From: Globodera rostochiensis
Taxonomy: Eukaryota; Nematoda; Chromadorea; Rhabditida; Heteroderidae
DNA length: 64,000 bases
NCBI GenBank assembly: GCA_018350325.1
Contig: JAEVLN010000003.1
Span: 5,411,758-5,475,757 of the forward strand
Reading direction: 5' to 3'
The position numbers and the translations under genes were made by a program. The notes under the pieces were generated by a model. That model made no database searches. It saw only the letters and a list, made by a program, of their open reading frames with translations, and had not been told where the DNA came from. This document shows, in pieces, positions 11,004 to 22,900 of the stretch (positions are counted from its first letter, which is position 1; each line of letters begins with the position of its first letter).

Positions 11004-12345
11004 ATGTCTGAAAATCCAAGGAAAGTGGAGAAACAATTGAATGAAATGTGAGGTTTGCCTTATTTCTACGGACTCCGGGGAATGAATCCCCCCGCCCTCA
11101 CCGAAAATAAATTTTTGGTTTTTATCAGTTAAAGCAAATTTCTGATTTTCACGCCCTTCTCGCCTTAACGAGAAAATTCGCTATTCTTTTTATCAATTTT
11201 AACAAAAAGGGGACTTCTTTTTTGTGGCACTCATTCATCTTATTTAAACCCCGAATTTTTAGTTCCATTTCCAACGACGTTTTGTTCAAAGTCTTCAAAT
11301 TCTGTGGCCCTTTTGTGCTCGGACTGAAAGTTGCACTGATCAGCGATCGATTTGACCGTTTGGTGGACGCGCATTTCAATTCGAAGGAATGGATTTTGGA
11401 CTGTTTGGAAATTCGTCGTGCAGCTGACAGAAAGGGCGCTGAAATTGTCAAAATCGTTGAGGGGAATGTCGAGCGTTTGCTGCCAGTTCCAAAAAATCCG
11501 TTTACTGTCAAAGTTATCGGACTTAAAAGCCTTGAAATAAGGTCATTGTCAGCTTAAATTGTTTGAAAGCCATTAAACGTTTTCCCTCTAATGTTTTATT
11601 TCTTCATTTTTTTAGTTACATCGACCAAAGTGTCATCAAATTTCTTAAACTCATTTGTCCGATTTGTAACTTCAAAGGGATCCTTCTTACCATTAGAACA
11701 AAGGATGACCAAAAGCGCAGTTGGAAAATCATTTGGAAAAAGCTTTGGCCTTTGTTCAAAGACAACATGTGCGGTCTTTCTTTGTGGCCCTCCAAACTCG
11801 ACCGTTTGCGCCAATTCTCTCCGACCGTTCTCCGCGATTGCCCAAAACTCCGATCGATCAACTTTTTTGATTTTTTCCCCGCGTTCCCGGCCGATGACAG
11901 TGCCGGCGCTTCTTCTGCCCAAGCTTTGGCCAAATGGTTGGATACTCCCCGCTGGGATGGACTCCCGAAGGAGTTGGGATGCTTTTTTTGTTCGGAAAGA
12001 ATTGAAGTACTGAAAATGGTGAGTTTGGAATCTTTGTTTTCTTGGACTTTTTGTTTTAATTTCTTTATTCCGTTTAAGGAATTTGCCAATTCGACTGTTC
12101 CGGCCAATTTCATCATTTATTTTTGGAATCCGTCTTCTGCTGTCGTTGTGCCATTTGAATTGAATAACAATTTGACGGGGGAGCGATTGGTGTTTCGGCA
12201 GTTTGAGGAAGACAATTGGCTGTTGGTTCGTTGTCCAATTGAGCGAGACGAAGACAAATGGTCCAAGTGGGAAGCGGAGGCTAAATATTGTTTGGGAAAA
12301 AGCGTCGACATTAACTTCAAAGACGAGGACATCGGCGACGGGTAA
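11004..12345 (+). CDS. F-box protein 2 (expanded family), intact
   Basis: Exons 11004-11047, 11263-11541, 11616-12018 and 12079-12345 join in frame to 330 residues, starting [14 protein letters not shown]. Exon 2 carries the F-box ([12 protein letters not shown]...[12 protein letters not shown]), exon 3 [12 protein letters not shown]...[13 protein letters not shown], and exon 4 [16 protein letters not shown] and [13 protein letters not shown], ending DEDIGDG. Exons 1 and 2 are the same length as in gene 1 (44 and 279 nt). All introns are GT-AG. Exons 3 and 4 can also be read as one continuous frame through the introns from 11563; the conserved splice sites make the spliced model better. The expected role is a substrate adaptor in an SCF ubiquitin ligase; the target is unknown. 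Confidence 0.85.
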
Positions 12346-13745
12346 GGGCCAAATGGGATAAAAGGATTTTCTCTCTCAAATGAACCAATTATTCACACAG
12401 CCCTTGGTATTATGTTTTGGCTCGATTTTTGGGACTGACTTTATGAATGAGGGGAGGAGGAGGACGAACGGAATTTGATGGAATAAATATTTATCAATTT
12501 ATATGTATCAAAGGATGGGGCTTCGTGAATAAAGGAGACATTTTTTTATTATCTGATGAGGATTCTAACTATTTTTTCAGTCTTTCCCGTTCCCGCAAAG
12601 AAATGTTTCAAACTTTACCAATTTTTATACACAAAACCCCTTAAAAGCGAAAATGAGAGAGAAAGGGCGTTCTCGCTCCGCGCGCTTGCCCGCCCGCCTG
12701 CACATTTTAGATACTTTGTCCAATTTTTCGACACTTTCGCTTGAGTGAGGGATGCGTGCTGTGCTCCCCAGTCGACGCACCGTCAGGACTCAGATGGAAT
12801 TGGGGAATGTTCAGGGGAAGGATCCGGGCCCTGGATCTGATGGTTCTTCCCCCGAATTGGACATTTGATGTTGAATGGTTTATTCCTCCGACGTCTCTCC
12901 GACAATGAAATGTACAAAAGGAATTGTTCTCTTGGCTTCTCGCTTAGAGCTGTCGAACTCCTCCGCGACTCTCGGCTTGGATGATATCTCCACATCCATG
13001 ATGAATGATCAGGGGGAAACATTGGATGTGCTTAAAGTGGGCGGGGACGTGAGATGGATGAAATGTGTATTGATTGAATGGGGAAGTCCGGTGACCAATG
13101 GAAAGTTATGTGGAATTGATGAAATAATTAAATGAGGCTATTGTCCAACACCTTACAGCTCCCCCTTCCCATAGGATCGTCCCCGATCCTCATTATCAGA
13201 GGATATTATTTCCACACGTAGGGAATTAGTGACATGATCCAAATGGGTGAGAGTGAGTGAATGGGCGACCCTTTAGGATGCGGCTTCGCCTTTGACCCTC
13301 CTATCCGAACACCCACGCACCAGGCTGCGCAACTTTGGTTGAACAGCTCGTCCACCTCTCGATGGATGGCCTAAGGTGTCGGAGAAGGATTACCAGGGTC
13401 ATTCGGACCCAGTAGGGCGAGGGGAAGTGATGAAGAGAGGGAGAGAGAGAGAGGTTTAGAGGAACTTTGGGGAAGTTGGACGTGCCTTATTTGTTTGAAG
13501 GGGGGTGAATTATTTTTGATTGGTCGCCAGCCTCCCTTGAATTTGGGAAAATGAAAAATGGATGAGGAATTGAATGAGGGTGATTTGTGGAAATGGAGGA
13601 TTTGGGAAATGGAGGGTGTGTGAAATTGAGGGTGTTGTTTCGTCCCTTATTCTTTTGTTGAAAGCGCTCGCCGACGTTGCTGTCCACGCCATCGGTTCTA
13701 AAAGAAGTAGGGTCGTTATCTGTCCTCCCCCCTTTCATTACCCAA
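12346..13745. other. Low-repeat interval, possible retroelement remnant
   Basis: After the F-box 3' flank, positions about 12770-13480 are less AT-rich than the surroundings and carry an 86-codon open frame (12875-13135, plus) overlapping a 79-codon minus frame. The palindrome 'ggatcgtccccgatcc' lies at about 13172. The composition and overlapping antisense frames are what a decayed LTR retrotransposon can look like, but I see no reverse transcriptase, integrase or LTR pair. The stretch is otherwise unexplained. Confidence 0.25.
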
Positions 13746-14274
13746 TTTAGTAGGGAGGTTTTAGGTTCCGCGCAATGGTTCTTTCACCCTAGGCTTTTAT
13801 TGCAAACATTAAATTATTCCATTTTGGCCCGGCTCTTTTACTCGAAACTAGCTGAAAATAATAGTTTAGAAATAAGATTTAGTAGGGAGGTTTTAGGTTC
13901 CGCGCAATGGTTCTTTCACCCAAGGCTTTTTTTGCAAACATTAAATTATTCCATTTTGGCCAATCTCTTTTACTCGAAACTAGCCGAAAAATAATAGTTT
14001 AGAAATAAGATTTAGCAGGGAGGTTTTAGGTTCCGCGCAATGGTTCTTTCACCCTAGGCTTTTATTGCAAACATTAAATTATTCCATTTTGGCCCGGCTC
14101 TTTTACTCGAAACTAGCTGAGAAAAATAGTTTAGAAATAAGATTTAGCAGGGAGGTTTTAGGTTCCGCGCAATGGTTCTTTCACCCTAGGCTTTTATTGC
14201 AAACATTAAATTATTCCATTTTGGCCAGTCTCTTTTAACTGAAACTAGCTGAGAAAAATAGTTTAGAAATAAGA
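13746..14274. repeat. 132-bp tandem repeat, four copies
   Basis: Four copies of a 132-133 bp unit start at 13746, 13878, 14011 and 14143. Each opens with 'tttagtagggaggttttagg' or the variant 'tttagcagg' and contains 'ccgcgcaatggttctttcac'. Divergence between copies is only a few bases. The first two units happen to be open over 105 codons; this follows from the 132-bp period and is not evidence of coding. Confidence 0.9.
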
Positions 14275-14499
14275 TCAAAAATAATTTTTGAAAATAAACA
14301 GAAGAATCTTAAAAATTTTAATTTTAATTTTGCCAGAAAAAAATGTCAATTGTCTAAATTGTGCAAAATTGCAAATTTTGTTATTTTCTGAAAAAAGATT
14401 CTCTTCACATTTATTTTGATTTTCAGCCTCTCCTCCAATGAAAAATTTTGGTAGCAAATGTACTGTTTTTGAAAAATTTTCGATACGAACCCTGCTTTT

Positions 14500-17216
14500 A
14501 CCCCACGTATCGCTGCTATTTGGTTCACGTATATTGGAACCCGGGTTTGGTTCACGTACATTGGCTTCCTGTTCCGGAAAGGAGACAACTGGGTTTGGTT
14601 TTGGTTTCCTGTTCCGGAAAGGAGAAATTTAATTCACGTATTTTTGGCTTCCTGTTCCGGAAAGGAGAAAACCGGGTTTAATTCACGTATTTTTGGCTTC
14701 CCGTTCCGGAAAGGGAAAACCCGGGTTTTGCTCACGTATTTCTGTCTCCTGTTCCGGTAGTAAGGAGGTTTATTCCCGTATTTTTGGCTTCCTTTCCGGA
14801 GGAGGAAAACCGGGTTTAATTCCCGTATTTTTGGCTTTCTGTTTCGGTAAGGAGAAACGGGTTTGGTTCACGTACATTGCTTACCGTTCCGGAAAGGAAA
14901 CCGGGTTTGTTTCACGTACATTGGCTTCCTGTTCCGGAAAGGAGAAAACCGGGTTTAATTCACGTATTTTTGGCTTCCTGTTCCGGAAAGGAGAAAACCG
15001 GGTTTAATTCACGTATTTTTGTCTTCCCGTTCCGGAAAGGGAAAACAACCCGGGTTTTGCTCACGTATTTCTGTCTCCTGTTCCGGTAAGGAGGTATTCC
15101 CGTATTTTTGGCTTCCTTTCCGGAAAGGAGAAAACGGGTTTAATTCCCGTATTTGGCTTTCTGTTTCGGTAAGGAGAAAACCGGGTTTGGTTCACGTACA
15201 TTGCTTACCGTCGGAAAGGAGAAAACCGGGTTTGTTTCACATACATGGCTTCCCGTTCCAGAAAGGAGAACCGGGTTTAATTCCCTATTTTTAGCTTCCT
15301 GTTCCGGTAAGGAGAAAACCCGGGTTATTCACGTATATTGGCTTCCCGTTCCAGAAAGGATAAACCGGGTTTAATTTTTCGTATTTGGCTTCCTGTTCCG
15401 GTAAGGAGAAACCCGGGTTTGGTTCACGTATATTGGCTTTCCGCCAGAAAGGAGGAAAACCGGATTTAATTTCCGTATTTTTGGCTTCCTGTTCCGGTAA
15501 GGAGAACCCGGGTTTGGTTCACGTACATTGGCTTCCTGTTCCGGAAAGGAGGAAAACCGTTTGGTTCACGTACATTGGCTTCCTGTTCCGGAAAGGAGAA
15601 ACCGGGTTTGGTTCATGTTGGCTTCCCGTTCCGGAAAGGAGGAAAACCGGGTTTAATTCCCATATTTTTGGCTTCGTTCCGGAAATGAGACCGGGTTTGA
15701 TTCACGTATTTCTGTCTCCTGTTCCGGAAAGGGAAAACCCTGGTTTGGTTTACTTATTTATTGCTCCTGTTCCGATAAGTAGGTTTAATTCCCGTATTTT
15801 TGGCTTCCCGTTCCGGAAAGGGAAAACCCGGGTTTTGCTCACGTATTTCTGTCTCCTGTTCCGGTAAGGAGGTTTATTCCCGTATTTTTGGCTTCCTTTC
15901 CGGAAAGGAGAAAACCGGGTTTAATTCCCGTATTTTTGGCTTTCTGTTTCGGTAAGGAGAAAACCGGGTTTGGTTCACGTACATTGGTTTCACGTTCCGG
16001 AAAGGAGAAAACCGGGTTTAATTCCCGTATTTTGTCTTCCCGTTCCGGAAAGGGAAAACCCGGGTTTGGTTCACGTACATTGGCTTACCGTTCCGGAAAG
16101 GAGAAAACCGGGTTTAATTCCCGTATTTTGTCTTCCCGTTCCGGAAAGGGAAAACCCGGGTTTGGTTCACGTACATTGGCTTACCGTTCCGGAAAGGAGA
16201 AAACCGGGTTTAATTCCCGTATTTTTGGCTTTCTGTTTCGGTAAGGAGAAAACCGGGTTTGGTTCACGTACATTGGTTTCCCGTTCCGGAAAGGAGAAAA
16301 CCGGGTTTAATTCCCATATTTTTGGCTTCCTGTTCCGGAAATGAGAAAACCGGGTTTGGTTCACGTATTTCTGTCTCCTGTTCCGGAAAGGGAAAACCCT
16401 GGTTTGGTTTACTTATGTATTGCTCCTGTTCCGATAAGTAGGTTTAATTCCCGTATTTTTGGCTTCCCGTTCCGGAAAGGGAAAACCCGGGTTTTGCTCA
16501 CGTATTATTTCTCTCCTGTTCCGGTAAGGAGGTTTATTCCCGTATTTTTGGCTTCCTTTCCGGAAAGGAGAAACAGGTTTAATTCCCGTATTTGGCTTTC
16601 TGTTTCGGTAAGGAGAAAACCGGGTTTGGTTCACGTACATTGGTTTCCCGTTCCGGAAAGGAGAAAACCGGGTTTAATTCCCGTATTTTGTCTTCCCGTT
16701 CCGGAAAGGGAAAACCCGGGTTTGGTTCACGTACATTGGCTTACCGTTCCGGAAAGGAGAAAACCGGGTTTAATTCCCGTATTTTGTCTTCCCGTTCCGG
16801 AAAGGGAAAACCCGGGTTTGGTTCACGTACATTGGCTTACCGTTCCGGAAAGGAGAAAACCGGGTTTAATTCCCGTATTTTTGGCTTTCTGTTTCGGTAA
16901 GGAGAAAACCGGGTTTGGTTCACGTACATTGGTTTCCCGTTCCGGAAAGGAGAAAACCGGGTTTAATTTTCGTATTTTTGGCTTCCTGTTCCGGTAAGGG
17001 AAAACCCGGGTTTGGTTCACGTACATTGGCTTACCGTTCCGGAAAAGAGAAAACCGGATTTAATTCCCGTATTTTTGGCTTCCTGTTCAGGAAAGGGAAA
17101 ACCCGGGTTTGGTTCACGTACATTGGCTTTCTGTTCCGGAAAGGAGAAAACCGGGTTTGGTTCACGTACATTGGCTTCTTGTTCCGGAAAGGAGAAACCA
17201 GGTTTGGTTCACGTAT
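14500..17216. repeat. Minisatellite of about 48 bp, 2.7 kb long
   Basis: A long tandem array has the core 'ttccggaaaggagaaaaccg' followed by 'ggtttaattcccgtattttt' or 'ggtttggttcacgtacattg' and 'ggcttcc'. The unit is usually about 48 bp with indel variants, roughly 55 copies, and alternates between the two 3' halves, giving higher-order duplication (for example the 15.97-16.25 kb and 16.64-16.9 kb blocks). A 48-bp period with few stops leaves open frames of 60-218 codons in several frames and on both strands. They encode degenerate repeats such as GKEKTGFNSRIFGFLF. I treat these as by-products. Confidence 0.92.
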
Positions 17217-18090
17217 TAGCTACTCTCGCCGCCTGACTCTCTTTTTTTACCACACTATTTCTTCAAAAAATAAAATTTTCAGAAATAAACTAAAACAATT
17301 TTTAGATGGGGTGCGTTCATGTCCAAATTACTCTCGCCGCCTGACTTTCTATTTTTAGCACACTATTTCTTCAAAAAATAAAATTTTCAAGAAATTAAAC
17401 TAAAACAATTTTTAGATGGTTGTATTCATGTCCAAATTACTCTCGCCGTCTGACTCTCTCTTTTTAGCACACTATTTCTTCAAAAAATAAAATTTTCAGA
17501 AATAAACTAAAACAATTTTTAGATGGGGTTCATTCATGTCCAAATTACTCTCGCCGCCTGACTCTCTCTTTTAGCACACTATTTCTTCAAAAAATAAAAT
17601 GTTCAAGAAATTAAACTAAAACAATCACGGGGGGAGGGCATTTCTAACGAATTCGAGGGAAAAAAGAAAACAAAAACTTTATTAAAATAAATTAAATATC
17701 CGCATTAATTAAAAAAATAAAATTTTTTTGACAGACGCAAATTCGCCTAAATTTTATATCAATCGATTCCCCTCATCGAGCTGAGTACGAATATGCAAAA
17801 ATTGGGTGCCGCTCACCAACTATTGTTCAAAAAATAAAATTTTCAGAAATTAAACTAAAACAATTTTTAGATGGGGTTCATTCATGACCAAATTACTCTC
17901 GCCGTCTGACTCTCTCTTTTTACCACACTATTTCTTCAAAAAATAAAATTTTCAGAAATTAAACTAAAACAATTTTTAGATGGGGTTCATTCATGACCAA
18001 ATTACTCTCGCCGTCTGACTCTCTCTTTTTACCACACTATTTCTTCAAAAAATAAAATGTTCAAGAAATTAAACTAAAACAATCACGGGG
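17216..18090. repeat. Satellite of about 108 bp (minus orientation) with inserted A-rich block
   Basis: Units read 'ttactctcgccgcctgactc', then 'cttcaaaaaataaaattttc', then 'aaactaaaacaatttttaga' and 'tggggt'. This is the reverse complement of the large satellite at 52.5-54.8 kb. Two copies of the A-rich block ('cgaattcgagggaaaaaaga' ... 'gccgctcac') interrupt or end the array at about 17630-17815 and 18071-18290. Confidence 0.85.
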
Positions 18091-18389
18091 GGGGGGGGAG
18101 GCATTTCTAACGAATTCGAGGGAAAAAAGAAAACAAAAACTTTATTAAAATAAATTAAATATCCGCATTAATTAAAAAAATAAAATTTTGTTGACAGACG
18201 CAAATTCGCCTAAATTTTAATATCAATCGATTCCCCTCATCGAGCTGAGTACGAATATGCAAAAATTGGGTGCCGCTCACAATTTTGAGCAAAGTTACCG
18301 CCCATCAAAATTGGCCAAAAACAATGAAAAATATAAAAATAGTGAAGATTTGAAGGCATAAATACACTTAAAAATTTAAAAAAAAATGA

Positions 18390-18590
18390 AGCCTACAACA
18401 CCACCGATTCCCAGGACGTCTCCGTTCCAAGTACTAAGGAGGCCCAAGTTGCTTAACTTGCCAGAGTAGAGAAACAATTGAATGAAATGTGAGCCCCGGA
18501 CCCGAATTCGAACAATCAAAATTCAATTTTAGCTTCAAAATCATTCAAAAAGCATAAAATTCAACGTGGTATGGTCGTAAGCGATGCTAG
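18390..18590 (-). pseudogene. 5S rRNA pseudogene interrupted by F-box exon 1 sequence
   Basis: The 5S 3' half matches at about 18390-18464 and the 5' end at about 18557-18581. Between them lies an insertion whose left part (about 18466-18492, plus strand) encodes the end of F-box exon 1 (VEKQLNEM plus the GTGAG donor). The middle of 5S is missing, although a separate 5S scrap, 'gatcggacgggatggcgtg', sits at about 19037-19055. The copy cannot be functional. Confidence 0.8.
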
Positions 18591-18599
18591 AATGAGGGA

Positions 18600-18975
18600 A
18601 GCCAACCAAATGTGTGATCAGCCCACTCTCTTTTCTTCAACTCGGCGACTACTGCTCTCTTCACTGTCCGCACATTCTTCTTCCGCATTGAGCATCAATT
18701 CTCTTCCAATTTTCACATTTTCCATGACGCAAAAAGTTGATGACTTTATTTTGGAATTTGATCCTTAAAATCACGGAGGGGGGGGGGGGGGGGTCATTTC
18801 TAGCGAATTCGAGGGAAAAAAGAAAACAAAAACTTTATTAAAATAAATTAAAAATATCCGATATAATTAAAAAATAAAAATTTTTTTCGGCAGACGCAAA
18901 TTCGCCTAAATTTTATATCAATCGATTCCCCTCATCGAGCTGAGTACGAATATGCAAAAATTGGGCGCCGCTCAC
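18600..18975. repeat. Degenerate distal part of the 5S-SL1 unit
   Basis: Copy of about 1775-2060, with a longer G homopolymer at about 18776-18793 and a small deletion near 18615. The SL1 gene itself is absent from this copy. Confidence 0.6.
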
Positions 18976-19389
18976 CATTTCAGCAAAGTTACAGCCCATC
19001 AAAATTGGCCAAAAACAATGAAAAATATGGGCATTTGATCGGACGGGATGGCGTGTTTCATTGTAATTGCCCAAAAATGCATCGTGGAAGTGCGAAAAAA
19101 TGATTAAAAACATTTAAAAAATCAAATGAGATTCAAAAATAGGTGGTTTTGTAGGTGATGGCGATGTCGATAGGCGTGGCCGAAAAGAAAAAATGATAAT
19201 TTTACGATTCTTATTAAGAAAATTCTTCAATTTCGATAACTAAAACGGTCCAAATTACCGCTCTTGTCCGATCTCTAGTCTTAATATTCAAAAGTAAATT
19301 ATTATGAGTTTATTTTAATGACGATATTATTTGAAATTGGCAATGCTGGACACACGCCAGAGTGCTTGACCGTAATGAAAAACATCGTA

Positions 19390-19566
19390 TTAACAATTTT
19401 GCAAAATCATTAATAAAAAGTCATTCGAAAGACGATGATGCGATTGATCCTGATACTGTTTCTTCCATTTAAGTCCAACCCGGTTGTTGTGCATGACAAT
19501 GGCACCACCGCCGAATTGGAGGACCAGCCAAAAGGCTACGCACAAAAATGGCATTTTCATTGGCAT
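19390..19566 (-). CDS. Putative small secreted peptide, 58 aa
   Basis: An open frame on the minus strand from an ATG at 19566 starts MPMKMPFLCVAFWLVLQFGG, a short charged start followed by a strong hydrophobic stretch and a small-residue end typical of a signal peptide. The mature part is basic and His-rich (NNRVGLKWKK, DQSHHRLS). It sits head-to-head with the 15-exon secreted gene that starts 393 bp away, so a shared promoter is possible. No paralogue is seen in the window. A chance signal-like frame cannot be excluded; a real gene might splice out of this frame. Confidence 0.35.
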   Translation of the reverse strand: MPMKMPFLCVAFWLVLQFGGGAIVMHNNRVGLKWKKQYQDQSHHRLSNDFLLMILQNC

Positions 19567-19958
19567 CGTTTATTTAAAATGATGCATTTACAAAAAAAGT
19601 TAGTTTTTAAGCAACAAAACTCGAATAAAATTGATCAATTACTCTGTTCCTATCCATTTAAACCGTTTAATGTTAATACATAAAAACAAAAATAATTTAT
19701 TCAGCAATGATTTTTTGCTCTGAAAAAAATTTCCATTTTCGTTCCATTCGATGTGTGAAAATGGCTGAAATCGGGCGGATTGTCACTGGACAGCCATTAG
19801 CCAGCAGAGACGACCAAACGGCCGATGCTAATGACTCATTTCTGATGGCTTTTTAAGCACTTTCACTTTCCATTCCATCACACAAATCATTAGCACAACA
19901 AAATCATTCAATTTGATTAAATTTCAGCTACAAAGCCTCGAAAGTACCGTATACCAAA
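19567..19958 (+). promoter_or_regulatory. Divergent intergenic region and SL acceptor of the 706-aa gene
   Basis: 392 bp lie between the two divergent secreted candidates. A good acceptor, 'gattaaatttcag', ends at 19927, 31 nt before the ATG at 19959, the usual spacing for SL1 trans-splicing. No TATA box was chosen. Confidence 0.4.
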
Positions 19959-22900
19959 ATGAATTTTCTGCCTTTTTGGATTTTGTTGATTGCCCTGAAG
20001 GCATTTGGAGTTCATGGAAGGTAATTGACTGATTAGGCTTAATTATTTGAAGCAGTTTCGTTGCTTTAGTGATCCCCCTGACGAATGGAATAAGTGCCAA
20101 AAGAACGGAAACGGAACAATTCGCCTTGAAAAGACGTGCAAAAAGTATTATTAATTTTTAATTAATTTTCTATTAAAATCTTTTTTTCAGCCATTTAATT
20201 TGCTACAAGAGCAAAATGGCCAAAGATTTTGGAAACTGGAAATTCGGCGGACGATTTCGAGTGAACAACCCAAACAAAGGACTTGCCGACAAATGTGCCG
20301 GGAATGACGGGACCAAAGGATGGCACGCCTTGCAGGTCACGGAAGAAGGCAACGGAACTGCGACTTTGACGTCATCATTCGGGTTGAGTGAATTTGTATT
20401 TTAATTAAAAAACATTTAATTTTAGCAATTTGAATGAAAATTTGGGCTATTCCTCGGTCTCAAATGGACTCAAGCATCTGCTGGACATCAACATTACCAA
20501 AGGTTCTTTGAAATCACAAATATAATTTATTTTCAATTAAGCTTTGTCACCGATTGGCCAATCTGTCGGAAAGGAGTTTCTGAAGGCGCTCCGTTTGGGT
20601 GCTTTTATGAAAGACTACGATGGCATGGCACTTCAAATTGCCGCAATGGAAATTCTTCGAAGCATTGGGGAAAAGGATGGGAAATTGTGCAAAAAAACGG
20701 TGAAAATCATTTTTCCCAATCACCGGATGAAATATTCAAATGATTTTAAATAATTAAAAATACTTATTTATTAATTCATCAACTTAATACCATTATTATT
20801 TTAAGTGTGTTGCTAAATGGGAACACCCAACGGAAAAACCAATGGCCACTTCAACTGAGAAAACTTCAACAAAAGTCATTTCAACAACGGTGACTTGTGT
20901 TAAAATAACAAATAAATTCCCAATTTGGAAACTTTGACGTAGGGTTGGAGCCGGGGGGGAGGAGATCCCCGGGCAAACCGGGGATCCCCAGTTCGGCGCG
21001 AACAAACCGGGGGACGGGGATGAGAATGGCCGGTGACCCCGCGTTTCTCCGCCCGAGCTCCAACCCTACATTGACGAGAATTTTAATACATTTTAAAATT
21101 TCAATCAATATTTTAACGCCCGAATATTAAGCCCAATCCTCTGGCGTCAATGAAAAAGAATGTGGACCATTTTGGCATCAATTGCACGCAAATTGACTTT
21201 GCCGATGACATTGCTCAATTTATGCTTAGCATTTCGGCGCCATCTCTTTATGGTTTTGCATGTGCTAACTTCCAAAAAAGATACGCACACGGCAAATACC
21301 CGGAAAATTATCCGGAAGTGGCAAAACATGACCAAGTCGATGCTTGCGCCCAAGTGCCAACGGCATCGTTCTGCAACGAGTGCCCACAAAATTTGGGAAT
21401 AAAATTAAGCAATATGCCAATTTAGGACTCTGGCACTGTACGCGTGCTACCAAACTGAAAGCAAAATGAGCGCCGTCAACATGGAAATTGCTCAAATTTG
21501 CCAAAACCACCTTGGCATTTCAATGGTTGCTGGCTTTCGAACCCGGATTTGCGTGCATCGTGAAGCAGAAAAAGAACTGATCGTTGTCGAGTCCATTTTG
21601 GACTTTTCATTCTCCGATCAAAGGTAATATTGAGAAAAAAATAATTTTATTAAATATTTACTGACTAATTATGTTTATTGCTTTAAGCTACAAGAGAATG
21701 CAAAAATTTTCATTTAAAATCGGAGAAATTACAAACGGGATGGAATATGCGCCTATTTTTTTCATCGAGTTTGGCAATAAACACCAGAAAAGTGTAGTCC
21801 GAGAGGAGGCTGATGGCAAAGCGATTTCGGATGATTTGAATAAAGAAGTAAACCATTTGATCATTTGCCGTATTTCCTATAATAAGGAAAATGTAAATTT
21901 CGTTGCTTTACCCTCAACTTTAGAAGGCAACCATTGGGGCGGTTCTAAGTTCAATTGTTCGTCAACAAATTAATGGAAATTGGGCAAAATCGCTGCATTT
22001 CATTCCACCAACGGATCGATATATGCCAATTCACTTCCAAATTCAAAAGCCAAAATTCATGCAATTGATCACACGTCAAACGGATTATCTGCCCTATAAA
22101 AATAACCCAAAAATTGTTAGCAAAATTATTTGTTTGTAAACAAAATATTTTTTAGAGACACCCATCGCCTTGTGATCTGATGGGAGATGAATGTGAACTG
22201 GTCAAAGAGATTGAAAGGAAAATTGCGGACCTTTTGGAATGTTGTTCACCTACAAATCCAGGTGGACCGTGCATCTGTACGCTTCCAACTCCCGACCCGG
22301 TATATTTAAAATTCATTTATGTTAATTATAAATAATTTTCTATTCAGAAAGAATTCACGGTGTTTCCTCCATCCGCCATCATTAAGCCCGTGAACACTCA
22401 AAATAGAAAGCCGGACAAAGTCTTGCACACCAAAGAACAGGCACAGCAAATATATGAAGGTTATATGGAAAGTGAGTTTTTAAATATTCAATACTTAAAA
22501 TAAATATTTTAAATATTTTTAAATAACAAAATTAATCACTATTTACGATATAAATTGAAAATAATTTGAATACTTTGATCAAAGAATGTGCAAATTGTAC
22601 GCCATTTCTGAAAAAGGAAAGTAATCGAGCGAAGAGGCAGGCCAAAACAAACTTGAACAAATGGCCAACATTTCCAATTGCGATCAAATTCAGCAAGGCA
22701 TGTTAGAAAATGCGTATTTGTTGTTAATTATTTATTTACTTTTTCACATACAGTGTGTAGAAAAACTCTTGAATGGGAATTCAAAAAGGAACAAGCTTTA
22801 TTGAGTTTGTATTATTTAATTTGCATAAATTAATTTATTCATTCAGAAAGGACACGTGCATTAATTTTACCACTGGTTTGAGCCATGTACCGGACGAAGG

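Noticed and set aside
12875..13135. 86-codon plus frame as a gene
   Set aside because: No splice context, no signal or domain, and an overlapping antisense frame; kept only as a possible retroelement trace.
14693..17358. Repetitive open frames of 60-218 codons in the minisatellite as genes
   Set aside because: They occur in several frames on both strands, start inside repeat units, and follow from a 48-bp period without stops.
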